A DNA stretch of 36,759 nt from assembly GCA_002385545.1 (NCBI GenBank), contig DGDR01000187.1:1-36759 (forward strand), written 5' to 3'. The notes under the pieces are model-generated. The model was not told the origin of the DNA and ran no database searches. It saw only the letters and a program-made list of their open reading frames with translations. Below, in pieces: positions 8,590 to 17,031 of the stretch. Numbering within the stretch: position 1 is the stretch's first letter; each line of letters starts with the position of its first letter. Made by a program: the position numbers and the translations under genes. This DNA comes from Clostridium sp. UBA3947. Its GTDB lineage: Bacteria; Bacillota; Clostridia; Clostridiales; Clostridiaceae.

Positions 8590-10698
8590 TTATATTTCTT
8601 TTTCATCACTTTCAGCAGCTGTAATAGCATCTTTTCTAGATAAGTTAACTCTTCCTTGATTATCTATTTCAACAACTTTTACTAGGATTTCGTCTCCGAT
8701 TGAAACTACATCTTCCACTTTATTTACTCTAGAAACATCTAATTTTGATATATGTACTAGTCCTTCTTTGTTTGGAAGAATTTCAACAAACGCACCAAAA
8801 TTGGTAATCTTCGTTACTTTTCCTAAGTATACTTCACCAACTTTAACATCCTTAGTTAAATCTTCAATCATTTTAATAGCTCTCTTAGCACCTACACTAT
8901 CGCTGGACATTACAAATATTTTTCCATCATCCTTAATATCTATCTTTACACCAGTTTCAGCAATAATCTTATTTATTACCTTTCCACCGGTACCTATTAC
9001 ATCACGAATCTTTTCTGGATCGATATTAATAGAGTAAGCCCTTGGAGCATATGGTGATAAATCATCCCTATACTTAGGTATACAAGCATTTATTTTTTCA
9101 ATAATGAATAGTCTGGCTTCCCTAGCCTGATCGATAGCTTTGCGGATAACATTGTTAGAAAGTCCTTTTAATTTTGTATCTACCTGTATAGCAGTTATAC
9201 CTTCAACAGTACCAGCTACCTTAAAGTCCATATCTCCAAAGAAGTCTTCAATACCTTGAATATCTGTTAATACTTCCTCTTGAGTTAGATCCTCACTAGT
9301 AACTAACCCCATGGCTATACCTGCTGCTGGTCTCTTAATTGGTACTCCTGCATCTAACAAAGCTAAAGTACTAGCACATACACTAGCCTGTGATGTAGAA
9401 CCATTTGAACTCAATACTTCTGATACTAATCTAATGGTATATGGGAATTCTTCTTCTGATGGTATTAAAGGAAGTAGAGCTTTTTCTGCTAAAGCACCGT
9501 GGCCTATTTCTCTTCTTCCTGGTCCTCTCATAGGTTTAACTTCTCCAACGCTATATGATGGGAAATTGTAATGATGTATATATCTCTTAAATTCCTCTTC
9601 TCCTAGTCCATCTAAAATTTGAACATCTCCTAATGGTCCGAGTGTTGCTACAGTCATTACTTGTGTTAAACCTCTTGTGAATAAACCAGTACCATGAGTT
9701 CTAGGCAATATACCTACCTCACAGCTTATAGGTCTAATTTCATTAAACTTTCTCTCATCAGGTCTTCTCTTGTCAACTAAGATCATATTTCGTACAATAC
9801 TCTTTTGAATTCTATAAACAACATCATTAATATCCGCCAAATTATCAGGATATTTTTCATCAAATTTTGCTGAAATCTTCTCCTTAACTGCATCCATCGC
9901 TGCATTTCTTGCGTCTTTGTCAGCTATGTACATTGCTTCTTTTATCATGTCATAAGCAAATTCAGTAACTTCTTTTTCTATAGTCTCATCAACCTTATAA
10001 ACCTCATATTCAGCTTTAGGCTTACCATACTGTTTCATAATCTCTTCTTGGAATATGGCTAACTTTTTACATTCCTCAAAACCAAACATGATAGCATCAT
10101 ACATAATATCTTCTGGTATTTCCTGAGCACCAGCTTCAATCATCATTACTTTTTCTTTTGTAGCAGAAACTGTTAAATCTAAAGTACTCTGCTCTCTTTC
10201 CTTAGATGTTGGATTTAGGACAAACTTGCCATCGATTAACCCTACAGAAACTGTTCCAACAGCATCTGTAAAAGGAATGCTTGATAAACAAAGAGCAAAA
10301 GAAGCAGCATTCATAGCTAGAATTTCTGGTGGATTATCTGGTTCTACTGATAAAACAGTACAAACAATCTGAACATCATTTCTATAACCCTTTGGGAAAA
10401 GAGGCCTTAAAGGTCTATCAATTGCTCTACCACTGAGGATAGCATTTTCTGTAGGTTTACCTTCTCTTTTTATAAAACCTCCAGGAATTTTACCTACAGC
10501 ATATAACCTTTCTTCATATTCTACACTTAATGGAAAGAAGTCTATGCCCTCTCTTGGCTTATCTGAAGCATTAACATTTACTAGAACAACAGTATCTCCG
10601 TAACTAACTAAGAGAGCTGTATTTGACAACATTCCAACTTTACCATATTCAGCTTTTAACTTTCTACCTGCTATTTCATATTCAAATATATGGCTCAT
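8590..10698 (-). CDS. pnp: Polyribonucleotide nucleotidyltransferase (PNPase)
   Basis: 3'-to-5' phosphorolytic exoribonuclease of the RNA degradosome. The 702-residue protein has two RNase PH-like halves (the second contains RTHGTGLFTRGLTQ and LPLIPSEEEFPY), an alpha-helical linker, a KH domain at about 555-615 (IDPEKIRDVIGTGGKVINKI, with the GTGG loop) and an S1 domain at about 620-690 (GEVYLGKVTKITNFGAFVEI). The AAAGGAGG site before the ATG is strong. It follows rpsO, the standard rpsO-pnp pairing, but a terminator lies between them. It precedes mlpA. Confidence 0.98.
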   Translation of the reverse strand: MSHIFEYEIAGRKLKAEYGKVGMLSNTALLVSYGDTVVLVNVNASDKPREGIDFFPLSVEYEERLYAVGKIPGGFIKREGKPTENAILSGRAIDRPLRPLFPKGYRNDVQIVCTVLSVEPDNPPEILAMNAASFALCLSSIPFTDAVGTVSVGLIDGKFVLNPTSKEREQSTLDLTVSATKEKVMMIEAGAQEIPEDIMYDAIMFGFEECKKLAIFQEEIMKQYGKPKAEYEVYKVDETIEKEVTEFAYDMIKEAMYIADKDARNAAMDAVKEKISAKFDEKYPDNLADINDVVYRIQKSIVRNMILVDKRRPDERKFNEIRPISCEVGILPRTHGTGLFTRGLTQVMTVATLGPLGDVQILDGLGEEEFKRYIHHYNFPSYSVGEVKPMRGPGRREIGHGALAEKALLPLIPSEEEFPYTIRLVSEVLSSNGSTSQASVCASTLALLDAGVPIKRPAAGIAMGLVTSEDLTQEEVLTDIQGIEDFFGDMDFKVAGTVEGITAIQVDTKLKGLSNNVIRKAIDQAREARLFIIEKINACIPKYRDDLSPYAPRAYSINIDPEKIRDVIGTGGKVINKIIAETGVKIDIKDDGKIFVMSSDSVGAKRAIKMIEDLTKDVKVGEVYLGKVTKITNFGAFVEILPNKEGLVHISKLDVSRVNKVEDVVSIGDEILVKVVEIDNQGRVNLSRKDAITAAESDEKEI

Positions 10699-10771
10699 GG
10701 TTTTAAAACCTCCTTTCAGTACACTAATATTATTTACAAAATAATACTTATTATAATTTTTTTAAAATAAT

Positions 10772-10790
10772 AGAGCGGATTAACCGCTCT
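10772..10790 (-). terminator. Intrinsic terminator after rpsO
   Basis: A perfect 7-bp GC-rich stem (AGAGCGG / CCGCTCT) with a 5-base TTAAT loop, followed on the minus strand by ATTATTTTAAAAAAATT. It begins 3 bases after the rpsO stop. As in other bacteria, partial readthrough into pnp is likely. Confidence 0.8.
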
Positions 10791-10792
10791 AG

Positions 10793-11056
10793 CTATTTTC
10801 TTAATCCTAGTTTTTCAACGATATCACGATATCTAGTAATATCTTGAGCCATTAAATAATTTAATAGACCTCTTCTTTGTCCAACCATCATTAATAAGCC
10901 TCTTCTGGAATGATGATCTTTCTTATGAGTTTTTAAATGCTCATTTAAGTGATTGATTCTTTCAGTTAATAATGCTATTTGTACTTCAGGTGAACCTGTA
11001 TCACCTTCATGTCTAGCAAATTGCTTAATAATTTCATTTTTTCTTGCCTTATCCAT
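10793..11056 (-). CDS. rpsO: 30S ribosomal protein S15
   Basis: Primary 16S rRNA-binding protein of the small-subunit platform. The 87-residue length is normal. The core DTGSPEVQIALLTERINHL and the rRNA-contact segment HKKDHHSRRGLL-MMVGQRR are intact. It has its own promoter at 11140-11168 and a strong TTTGGAGGTG ribosome site, with a terminator directly behind the stop. The leader of roughly 75 bases can fold and may carry an S15 autoregulation site. Confidence 0.98.
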   Translation of the reverse strand: MDKARKNEIIKQFARHEGDTGSPEVQIALLTERINHLNEHLKTHKKDHHSRRGLLMMVGQRRGLLNYLMAQDITRYRDIVEKLGLRK

Positions 11057-11139
11057 ATCTACACCTCCAAAATATTATCCCCTTGCTCCAAGAAAAAAGT
11101 TGGCAAATCTTAATTCATAGAGTAAGGTTCACAAAACTT

Positions 11140-11168
11140 ATTATAACAAACCGATTATTAATTGTAAA
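11140..11168 (-). promoter_or_regulatory. rpsO promoter (sigma-A type)
   Basis: The minus strand carries TTTACA (11163-11168), a 17-base spacer and a perfect TATAAT (11140-11145). Transcription would begin near 11133, leaving a leader of about 77 bases before the rpsO ATG. It starts immediately after the ribF stop. Confidence 0.8.
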
Positions 11169-11177
11169 TTATTTTTT

Positions 11178-12107
11178 TCAAATTTCCTCTATATTTTTAC
11201 TTTTTACGTAGCTATAATCCCTATTCATTTGATCAATAAGAGCCTCTAAAGAATGGAACTTTTCTTCGTCTCTAATTCTTTCAATAAAATAAAGGGTTAT
11301 ATAATCATTATAAATTTCTTTATCAAAATTTAATATATATGTTTCAATGTTTATCTTATTTGATAGCTCAACAGTTGGATTATATCCTATATTTGTCATA
11401 CCTTTATAAATATCATTATTATATCTTACTAGTGTATAATAAACACCTGATTTAGGTATTATAAATCTTTTATCAGTATCAATATTCGCTGTAGGATATC
11501 CTAAGGTTCTTCCTAACTGTTTTCCATGTATAACCTTACCAGATATCATAAAAGGCTTATATAGCACCTGATTAGCTTCAGTAATATTGCCATTTTCAAT
11601 TAATGCCCTAATTCTTGAGCTACTAATTAATTCTTCTTTTGCTTCTAAGGGATCCATTATTTTAACTATAAAGTTATATTTCACACTTAATTTCTTAAGT
11701 AGGTTAACATCTCCCTGATTTTTATGGCCAAATCGGTAGTTAAAGCCAACCACTACTCCGCCTAAATTAAAGTTATTAACTAACTTTACTATAAAATCTT
11801 CCGCTGGTGTTTCCATAAACTCTTTATTAAAATCTACAAGTGTTAATATATCCACACCGATGCTTCTTAATATTGAAGCCTTATTTTCATTATCCATTAA
11901 TAGTTTTGGAGCTTTTTCAGGATTTATTATAGTTAAAGGGTGATTTTTAAAGGTAAACACCATGCTAAGTCCATTATTTTCCTTAGCTAAACTGATACAT
12001 TCTTTAATCAGTCTAATATGACCTAAATGTAATCCATCAAAACTACCCAACGCTATATATGTTTTTTTATTTAAACTAGAAATATTATTATTATCAAATA
12101 TTTGCAT
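11178..12107 (-). CDS. ribF: Bifunctional riboflavin kinase / FAD synthetase
   Basis: Converts riboflavin to FMN and FMN to FAD. The N-terminal adenylyltransferase has the nucleotide-binding motif GSFDGLHLGH at residues 21-30. The C-terminal flavokinase has GKQLGRTLGYPTANI and TNIGYNPTV. The protein is 309 residues, the usual length. The ATG at 12107 is chosen over 12113 because it lies 7 bases after AGGAG. It is the last gene of the nusA-infB-truB operon, starting 10 bases after the truB stop. Confidence 0.95.
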   Translation of the reverse strand: MQIFDNNNISSLNKKTYIALGSFDGLHLGHIRLIKECISLAKENNGLSMVFTFKNHPLTIINPEKAPKLLMDNENKASILRSIGVDILTLVDFNKEFMETPAEDFIVKLVNNFNLGGVVVGFNYRFGHKNQGDVNLLKKLSVKYNFIVKIMDPLEAKEELISSSRIRALIENGNITEANQVLYKPFMISGKVIHGKQLGRTLGYPTANIDTDKRFIIPKSGVYYTLVRYNNDIYKGMTNIGYNPTVELSNKINIETYILNFDKEIYNDYITLYFIERIRDEEKFHSLEALIDQMNRDYSYVKSKNIEEI

Positions 12108-12117
12108 AAGCATACTC

Positions 12118-12984
12118 CTACATTAGTAAAATAGAAATCTCAAAACTTTCTTCACTTCTTTTTCCAATACCAATCAGCTGGTGATCTTTATTATACACCC
12201 TATAATTACCCACATTAATATGTTTAATTAATTTATCATTTTTTACTTTTACACCATTTCGCAATAATTTTTCCAAAGGCAAATCTACAATAATTTCATC
12301 ATATCGATGAAGGGCTTGTTCCATAGGTAATATATATTCTTGAACATTACTTTCACTTAAATTTTCCAATGGCACTGAGTTTTCCACAGAGAAATCACCA
12401 GAAAACCTTCTTTCTAAACTGCTCATCATTGCACCACAGCCTAACTTTACTCCAATATCATAACACAGACTTCTTATATATGTTCCCTTAGAACATTCTA
12501 CATCAAATTTTACTATATTTTTATCTATAGAAATAATGTTAATATTGTAAATGGTTATCTTTCTAGGCTCTCTATGAACTTCTTTTCCTTCCCTAGCTAA
12601 TTCATATAGTCTCTTACCATTTATCTTTAAAGCGGAATACATAGGAGGAATTTGCATTGAATCTCCTACAAAACTAAATATAGTGTTTTTAATTTCATTT
12701 TCATTTAAGTTAACACTATTAGTTTGAATTATTTTTCCTTTATTATCATAAGTATCTGTAACAACTCCTAATGTCATTTCTACTCTATAACCTTTAGTGC
12801 CCTCCATAATATAATTTACTAATTTTGTAGCTTTACCGATACAAATAGGTAGTACACCACAGGCAGCTGGATCTAAAGTGCCGGTATGTCCTACCTTTGT
12901 ACCTTTAAATAGTTTTTTTATCTTATTTACTGCATCAAAAGATGTAATGCCTTTAGGCTTATAACAATTAATTATACCATCCAT
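12118..12984 (-). CDS. truB: tRNA pseudouridine(55) synthase TruB
   Basis: Makes pseudouridine 55 in the T-loop of tRNAs. The 288-residue protein opens MDGIINCYKPKGITSFDAV and contains the catalytic motif GHTGTLDPAACGVLP with Asp38, then the conserved YSALKINGKRLYELAREG and RKITIYNI stretches and a short C-terminal PUA-like segment. It starts 3 bases after the nrnA stop and ends just before ribF, the conserved infB-rbfA-nrnA-truB-ribF order. Confidence 0.97.
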   Translation of the reverse strand: MDGIINCYKPKGITSFDAVNKIKKLFKGTKVGHTGTLDPAACGVLPICIGKATKLVNYIMEGTKGYRVEMTLGVVTDTYDNKGKIIQTNSVNLNENEIKNTIFSFVGDSMQIPPMYSALKINGKRLYELAREGKEVHREPRKITIYNINIISIDKNIVKFDVECSKGTYIRSLCYDIGVKLGCGAMMSSLERRFSGDFSVENSVPLENLSESNVQEYILPMEQALHRYDEIIVDLPLEKLLRNGVKVKNDKLIKHINVGNYRVYNKDHQLIGIGKRSEESFEISILLM

Positions 12985-12986
12985 TT

Positions 12987-13943
12987 CTACAAAGCTGCTC
13001 CTATCTTGTAAATTAATTCAGCCTTTAGTTCTTCTAAATTACCCTTGTAGGTAAAACCAGAAGCTTTTGAGTGACCTCCGCCACCATATTCTTCTGCCAA
13101 TTTTCTAACATCAAATTTATGCTTGGATCTTAAGCTTACCTTATAACCATCACTGTTTTCCTTTATAAATACAACAACTTCTACACCCTTGATTGTAGTA
13201 CCGATATCCACTAAACCAGAAGCATCGGAGGAATCAACAGAAAATTCCTCCAACATTTTTTGACTAACTTCCATGAAACAAACCTTATTATCACAACACA
13301 AAAACATATTATCAATTACTTTACCTGATAACTTAACTAAAGAATAGTTCTTGTTTTCATAAATTAGGCTATGTATTGCAGGAAAGTCAATATCCATAGA
13401 TATTAAGTCTCCTGCAATGCTATGTGTTAGTCTTGTGGTATTAGAAAATCTAAAACTTCCACAATCAGTTATTATTGAAGTATACAAACATTTAGCTATT
13501 TCTTTATCAATGGTAACTCCTAATTCCTTAAGCAATAAATATACTATTTCACCTACTGCGCTATAGGAAGCATCAACATAGTTAATATCGCCATAGTGGT
13601 CATTAGATAAGTGATGGTCAATATTTAATAACACATAATTTCTAGCACTTAAGTCTGAAGTATCAAAATTTATTCTATCAACATTTCCACAATCTAATAC
13701 AATTACACAATCAACAGCATAATCTAACTTCCCTGTACTTATATTGATTTCATCAACCCCTAGTAAATAGTTGAAAACTTCAGGCACAGTTTCTTTGCAT
13801 ACTATGTTGACAGTCTTATTTAATTTTCTTAATCCATGCATTAGACCTAAAGCACTACCAATGGAATCTCCATCCGGTGATACATGGAATGATATATTTA
13901 TCCTTTTCGATTTTTTAATTACTTCAGCAATCTTATTTAACAT
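12987..13943 (-). CDS. nrnA: DHH-family oligoribonuclease / pAp phosphatase NrnA
   Basis: Cytoplasmic phosphodiesterase that degrades short RNA oligonucleotides and, in the B. subtilis homologue, 3'-phosphoadenosine 5'-phosphate. The DHH core is intact: HVSPDGDSIGS at 20-30, VLDCGN, IDHHLSN with D109-H110-H111, and the DHHA1 motif YGGGGHSKASG near the C-terminus. I place the start at the ATG at 13943, 5 bases after AGGTGA; a GTG three codons earlier would overlap rbfA. The length is then 318 residues. It lies in the nusA-infB operon, linking ribosome maturation to end-stage RNA decay. Confidence 0.92.
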   Translation of the reverse strand: MLNKIAEVIKKSKRINISFHVSPDGDSIGSALGLMHGLRKLNKTVNIVCKETVPEVFNYLLGVDEINISTGKLDYAVDCVIVLDCGNVDRINFDTSDLSARNYVLLNIDHHLSNDHYGDINYVDASYSAVGEIVYLLLKELGVTIDKEIAKCLYTSIITDCGSFRFSNTTRLTHSIAGDLISMDIDFPAIHSLIYENKNYSLVKLSGKVIDNMFLCCDNKVCFMEVSQKMLEEFSVDSSDASGLVDIGTTIKGVEVVVFIKENSDGYKVSLRSKHKFDVRKLAEEYGGGGHSKASGFTYKGNLEELKAELIYKIGAAL

Positions 13944-13944
13944 A

Positions 13945-14292
13945 TTATTCACCTTTAATTTTATGAAGCAACTCTTCTATATGCATACTGTGTTCTAAAG
14001 ATTCATCTAACTCAATAATTATCTGAGGGGTTAATCTCAAATTCATTCTATTACCTAATTCTTTTCGTAAAAAACCGCTGGAACTTTTTAAGGCAGCTAA
14101 AGTACTTTCCTTTTCTTCTGGTTTTCCAAATATACTAACATAAACTTTTGCATAGCTTAAGTCCTTTGTAACATTTACATTTGTTACACTTATCATAGCA
14201 TTAATTCTAGGGTCCTTTAACTCATTTCGAATTATATCGCTGAGTTCCTTTTTTACCTCTTCATTGATTCTGCTACTTCTATATTTAGCCAT
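13945..14292 (-). CDS. rbfA: Ribosome-binding factor A
   Basis: Assembly factor that binds the 30S subunit and helps mature the 5' end of 16S rRNA. It is 115 residues, normal for the family, with the single KH-like fold seen in RINEEVKKELSDIIRNELKDPRI, VTNVNVTKDLSYAKVYVSI and LRLTPQIIIELDESLEHSMHI. AGGGGTGA precedes the ATG. It sits 14 bases after infB and one base before nrnA. Confidence 0.96.
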   Translation of the reverse strand: MAKYRSSRINEEVKKELSDIIRNELKDPRINAMISVTNVNVTKDLSYAKVYVSIFGKPEEKESTLAALKSSSGFLRKELGNRMNLRLTPQIIIELDESLEHSMHIEELLHKIKGE

Positions 14293-14306
14293 TTTATATC
14301 ACCCCT

Positions 14307-16430
14307 TTATAGATGACTTCTTTTTACTTCCTCCATAGCGTAAGCTTCTATTATGTCACCCTCTTTTATATCATTGAACTTCTCTATACTTAAGCCACAT
14401 TCATAACCAGCAGCAACTTCTTTAACATCATCTTTAAATCTCTTTAATGAAGCAAGTTTGCCCTCTAAGATTACTATTCCATTTCGTATAAGTCTTATGT
14501 CACAATTTCTTACAATCTTACCACTTAAAACATAACATCCAGCAATTGATCCAACATTAGATATTTTATAGGTTTGCCTAATTTCTGCAGTACCAAGAAT
14601 TACTTCCTTGTAATCAGGCTCTAACATTCCGATCATAGCAGACTTAATGTCTTCAATAGCAGTATAAATGACACGATATGTCTTTATATCAACTTTTTCC
14701 TTTTCTGCTAATGCTGCAGCATTAGAGTCTGGTCTGACATTGAAACCAATAATAATTGCATTTGATGCTGATGCTAAAGTAACATCAGTTTCAGTTATAG
14801 CTCCAGCAGCACCATGTAATACTCTTACTTTAACACTATCTGTAGATAATTTTTCTAAAGATTGCTTCATAGCTTCAACAGATCCCTGAACATCTGCCTT
14901 AACAATTAAGCTTAACTCTTTAACCTTACCTTCCTGTATTTGGCTATACAAGTCCTCTAAAGATACTCTGTGGGCAAAACTTTGCTGTTCTTTTAATTTT
15001 AGCTTTCTTGCTTCAGCCATCTGTCTGGCAGTTTTTTCATCTTTAACTACAGTAAATTTATCTCCTGCTGAAGGTACTTCCGATAAACCTAATACTTCCA
15101 CAGGTATAGATGGGCCTGCTGTCTTAGTTTTCTTTCCTTTATCGTCAAACATAGCTCTTATCTTTCCATAAGTAGTACCTACTAGTATTGAATCACCTAC
15201 ATGTAAAGTACCATTTTGCACTAATAATGTTGCTACAGCACCTCTACCCTTATCCAATTTAGCCTCTATAACAGTACCTTTTGCTTTTCTAGCAGGATTT
15301 GCCTTTAATTCCTGCATTTCTGCAGTCAAAAGAACCATCTCTAACAATTCATCAATTCCTTGCTTTGTCTTAGCAGATACAGGAACTGTAATAGTATCCC
15401 CGCCCCAGTCTTCAGAAACCAAGCCATACTCTGTTAACTCTTGTTTAACCCTATCAGCATTAGCTTCTGGTTTATCCATTTTATTGATAGCTACTATTAT
15501 AGGAACATTAGCAGCTTTGCAGTGACTTATCGCTTCTTGAGTCTGAGGCATAATTCCATCATCGGCAGCTACAACTAATATTACAATATCTGTAACTTGT
15601 GCTCCTCTTGCTCTCATAGCTGTAAAAGCTTCATGACCAGGAGTATCTAAAAAGGTGATTATTTCATCATTAATTTTAACTGTATAAGCACCTATATGCT
15701 GAGTGATACCACCAGCCTCAGTAGCTGTAACTTTAGACTTCTTAATAGCATCCAATAAAGATGTTTTACCATGATCAACGTGTCCCATAACTGTTACTAT
15801 AGGAGGTCTTTTCTCTGTGTTTGAATCCTCTTCAAAATCCAAATCTTCTTCTATAACATTTCCCTCATCTTTTGCTTCTATTATACTAATGTTAAACTTA
15901 GCCGCAACTTTTTCCGCTGTTGCAAAATCAATCTCTTGATTAATTGCAGCCATAACTCCACAAAATATTAACTGCTTAATTACTTCAGTAGATGGTTTGT
16001 TTATCTTTTCTGCAAATTCTTTAACTGTAATAGTAGAAGGTATTTCTATAATGCTATTTTCTCTGCTAGCAGCATTATTATCTTCATTAGCTTCTACAAC
16101 AATATTAGAAGCTGTTTTATTTTGCTTATTTTTCTTTTTATTCTTTACAAAAGACTTTTGATTTGAATATAATTCCTCATATTTTTCTAAAACATCTATT
16201 TCATCTTTATCTTCATCAAAGGAATCTTCTACTTTTGCAGCATTTGAATCTTTGCTATTCTCTTCTTCCTTTTCAGTTAATAACTCCTTAATAAGTTCTG
16301 CATCTTCATCTTCTATAACGCTCATATGATTCTTAACTTCAACATTAAATTCTTCTTGTAACATTGAAATTAATTTTTTACTAGATATATTTAATTCCTT
16401 TGCCAATTCATATACTCTTATTTTCGACAT
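14307..16430 (-). CDS. infB: Translation initiation factor IF-2
   Basis: GTPase that brings initiator tRNA to the 30S subunit and promotes subunit joining. The chosen ATG at 16430 (after GGGGGTGA) gives 707 residues. The N-terminus has an IF2-N module (MSKIRVYELAKELNISSKKL), a low-complexity acidic/Asn-Lys stretch at about 55-125 and a second IF2-N module at about 133-185. The G domain has G1 GHVDHGKT (216-223), DTPGHEAF, NKMDKP and a SAK motif, followed by the beta-barrels and the fMet-tRNA-binding C2 domain. The linker is short compared with proteobacterial IF-2, which is usual in Clostridia. It starts 4 bases after the ylxQ stop. Confidence 0.98.
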   Translation of the reverse strand: MSKIRVYELAKELNISSKKLISMLQEEFNVEVKNHMSVIEDEDAELIKELLTEKEEENSKDSNAAKVEDSFDEDKDEIDVLEKYEELYSNQKSFVKNKKKNKQNKTASNIVVEANEDNNAASRENSIIEIPSTITVKEFAEKINKPSTEVIKQLIFCGVMAAINQEIDFATAEKVAAKFNISIIEAKDEGNVIEEDLDFEEDSNTEKRPPIVTVMGHVDHGKTSLLDAIKKSKVTATEAGGITQHIGAYTVKINDEIITFLDTPGHEAFTAMRARGAQVTDIVILVVAADDGIMPQTQEAISHCKAANVPIIVAINKMDKPEANADRVKQELTEYGLVSEDWGGDTITVPVSAKTKQGIDELLEMVLLTAEMQELKANPARKAKGTVIEAKLDKGRGAVATLLVQNGTLHVGDSILVGTTYGKIRAMFDDKGKKTKTAGPSIPVEVLGLSEVPSAGDKFTVVKDEKTARQMAEARKLKLKEQQSFAHRVSLEDLYSQIQEGKVKELSLIVKADVQGSVEAMKQSLEKLSTDSVKVRVLHGAAGAITETDVTLASASNAIIIGFNVRPDSNAAALAEKEKVDIKTYRVIYTAIEDIKSAMIGMLEPDYKEVILGTAEIRQTYKISNVGSIAGCYVLSGKIVRNCDIRLIRNGIVILEGKLASLKRFKDDVKEVAAGYECGLSIEKFNDIKEGDIIEAYAMEEVKRSHL

Positions 16431-16434
16431 ATAT

Positions 16435-16755
16435 TCACCCCCGGTTATTTTGGTTGGCATTATAAATTTCCATCAATTTTGTGCCCATATTATAATCTAT
16501 AACGCCGAGCACATTTATTTCCTTTCTTCCTAATATACCGCCTAAATCTTCCTTATCATAATCATAAATCAATTTAACATTAAATCTTTCACAAAGATTT
16601 TTAAATTTCTTATATGAATTATCAGAAATACTTTTAGACAAAATGCAAAGAAATACTTTACCATGTTTTATTTTTTCTTCACATTTGTTGTATCCTTCTA
16701 TTAATTTTCCTGCACCTTTTGTTAAAGCTAAAAACTGAAGAAAATTATCCTTCAT
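16435..16755 (-). CDS. ylxQ: YlxQ-type L7Ae-family RNA-binding protein
   Basis: Member of the L7Ae/L30e/S12e/Gadd45 superfamily that binds kink-turn RNA; the B. subtilis homologues are YlxQ and RplGB. The 106-residue protein has the typical FLALTKGAGKLIEGYNKCEEKIKHGKV layout, with a conserved Gly-rich start of the RNA-binding helix, and ILSKSISDNSYKKFKNLCE. Its ATG overlaps the rnpM stop by 11 bases, so the two are translated together. GGGAG lies 9 bases upstream. Its exact target RNA is not known from sequence. Confidence 0.82.
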   Translation of the reverse strand: MKDNFLQFLALTKGAGKLIEGYNKCEEKIKHGKVFLCILSKSISDNSYKKFKNLCERFNVKLIYDYDKEDLGGILGRKEINVLGVIDYNMGTKLMEIYNANQNNRG

Positions 16756-17014
16756 CAACAACTTCTCCCTTTAGATTTTCATACAGTTCTTCAGATATTT
16801 TAGTTTCTAAGTTTTTTTCTAATCTTTTAGATTTAAAGGCTTTTTCTAGACAGTCAATACTTCTGCAAATGTATGCTCCCCTACCTGGTTTCTTACCTGT
16901 TAAGTCCATGGAAACTTCACCTTCTTTATTTTTGACAACCCTTACTAGTTCCTTTTTAGGCTTCATTTCCATGCATCCAGTACACATTCTTAAAGGTATC
17001 TTCCTAACTTTCAA
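16745..17014 (-). CDS. rnpM: YlxR-family nucleic-acid-binding protein (RNase P modulator RnpM)
   Basis: Small basic protein of the YlxR (DUF448) family; the B. subtilis homologue has been reported to bind and modulate RNase P RNA. The 89 residues include IPLRMCTGCMEMKPKKEL near the start and the diagnostic GRGAYICRSIDCLEKAFK. The four cysteines in two pairs (CTGC, and C..C after GRGAY) could bind metal, though family members vary. The start appears to be TTG at 17014, 8 bases after AGGAGG. It lies between nusA and ylxQ, as in most Bacillota. Confidence 0.88.
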   Translation of the reverse strand: MKVRKIPLRMCTGCMEMKPKKELVRVVKNKEGEVSMDLTGKKPGRGAYICRSIDCLEKAFKSKRLEKNLETKISEELYENLKGEVVDEG

Positions 17015-17031
17015 CCCAGAAACCTCCTATC

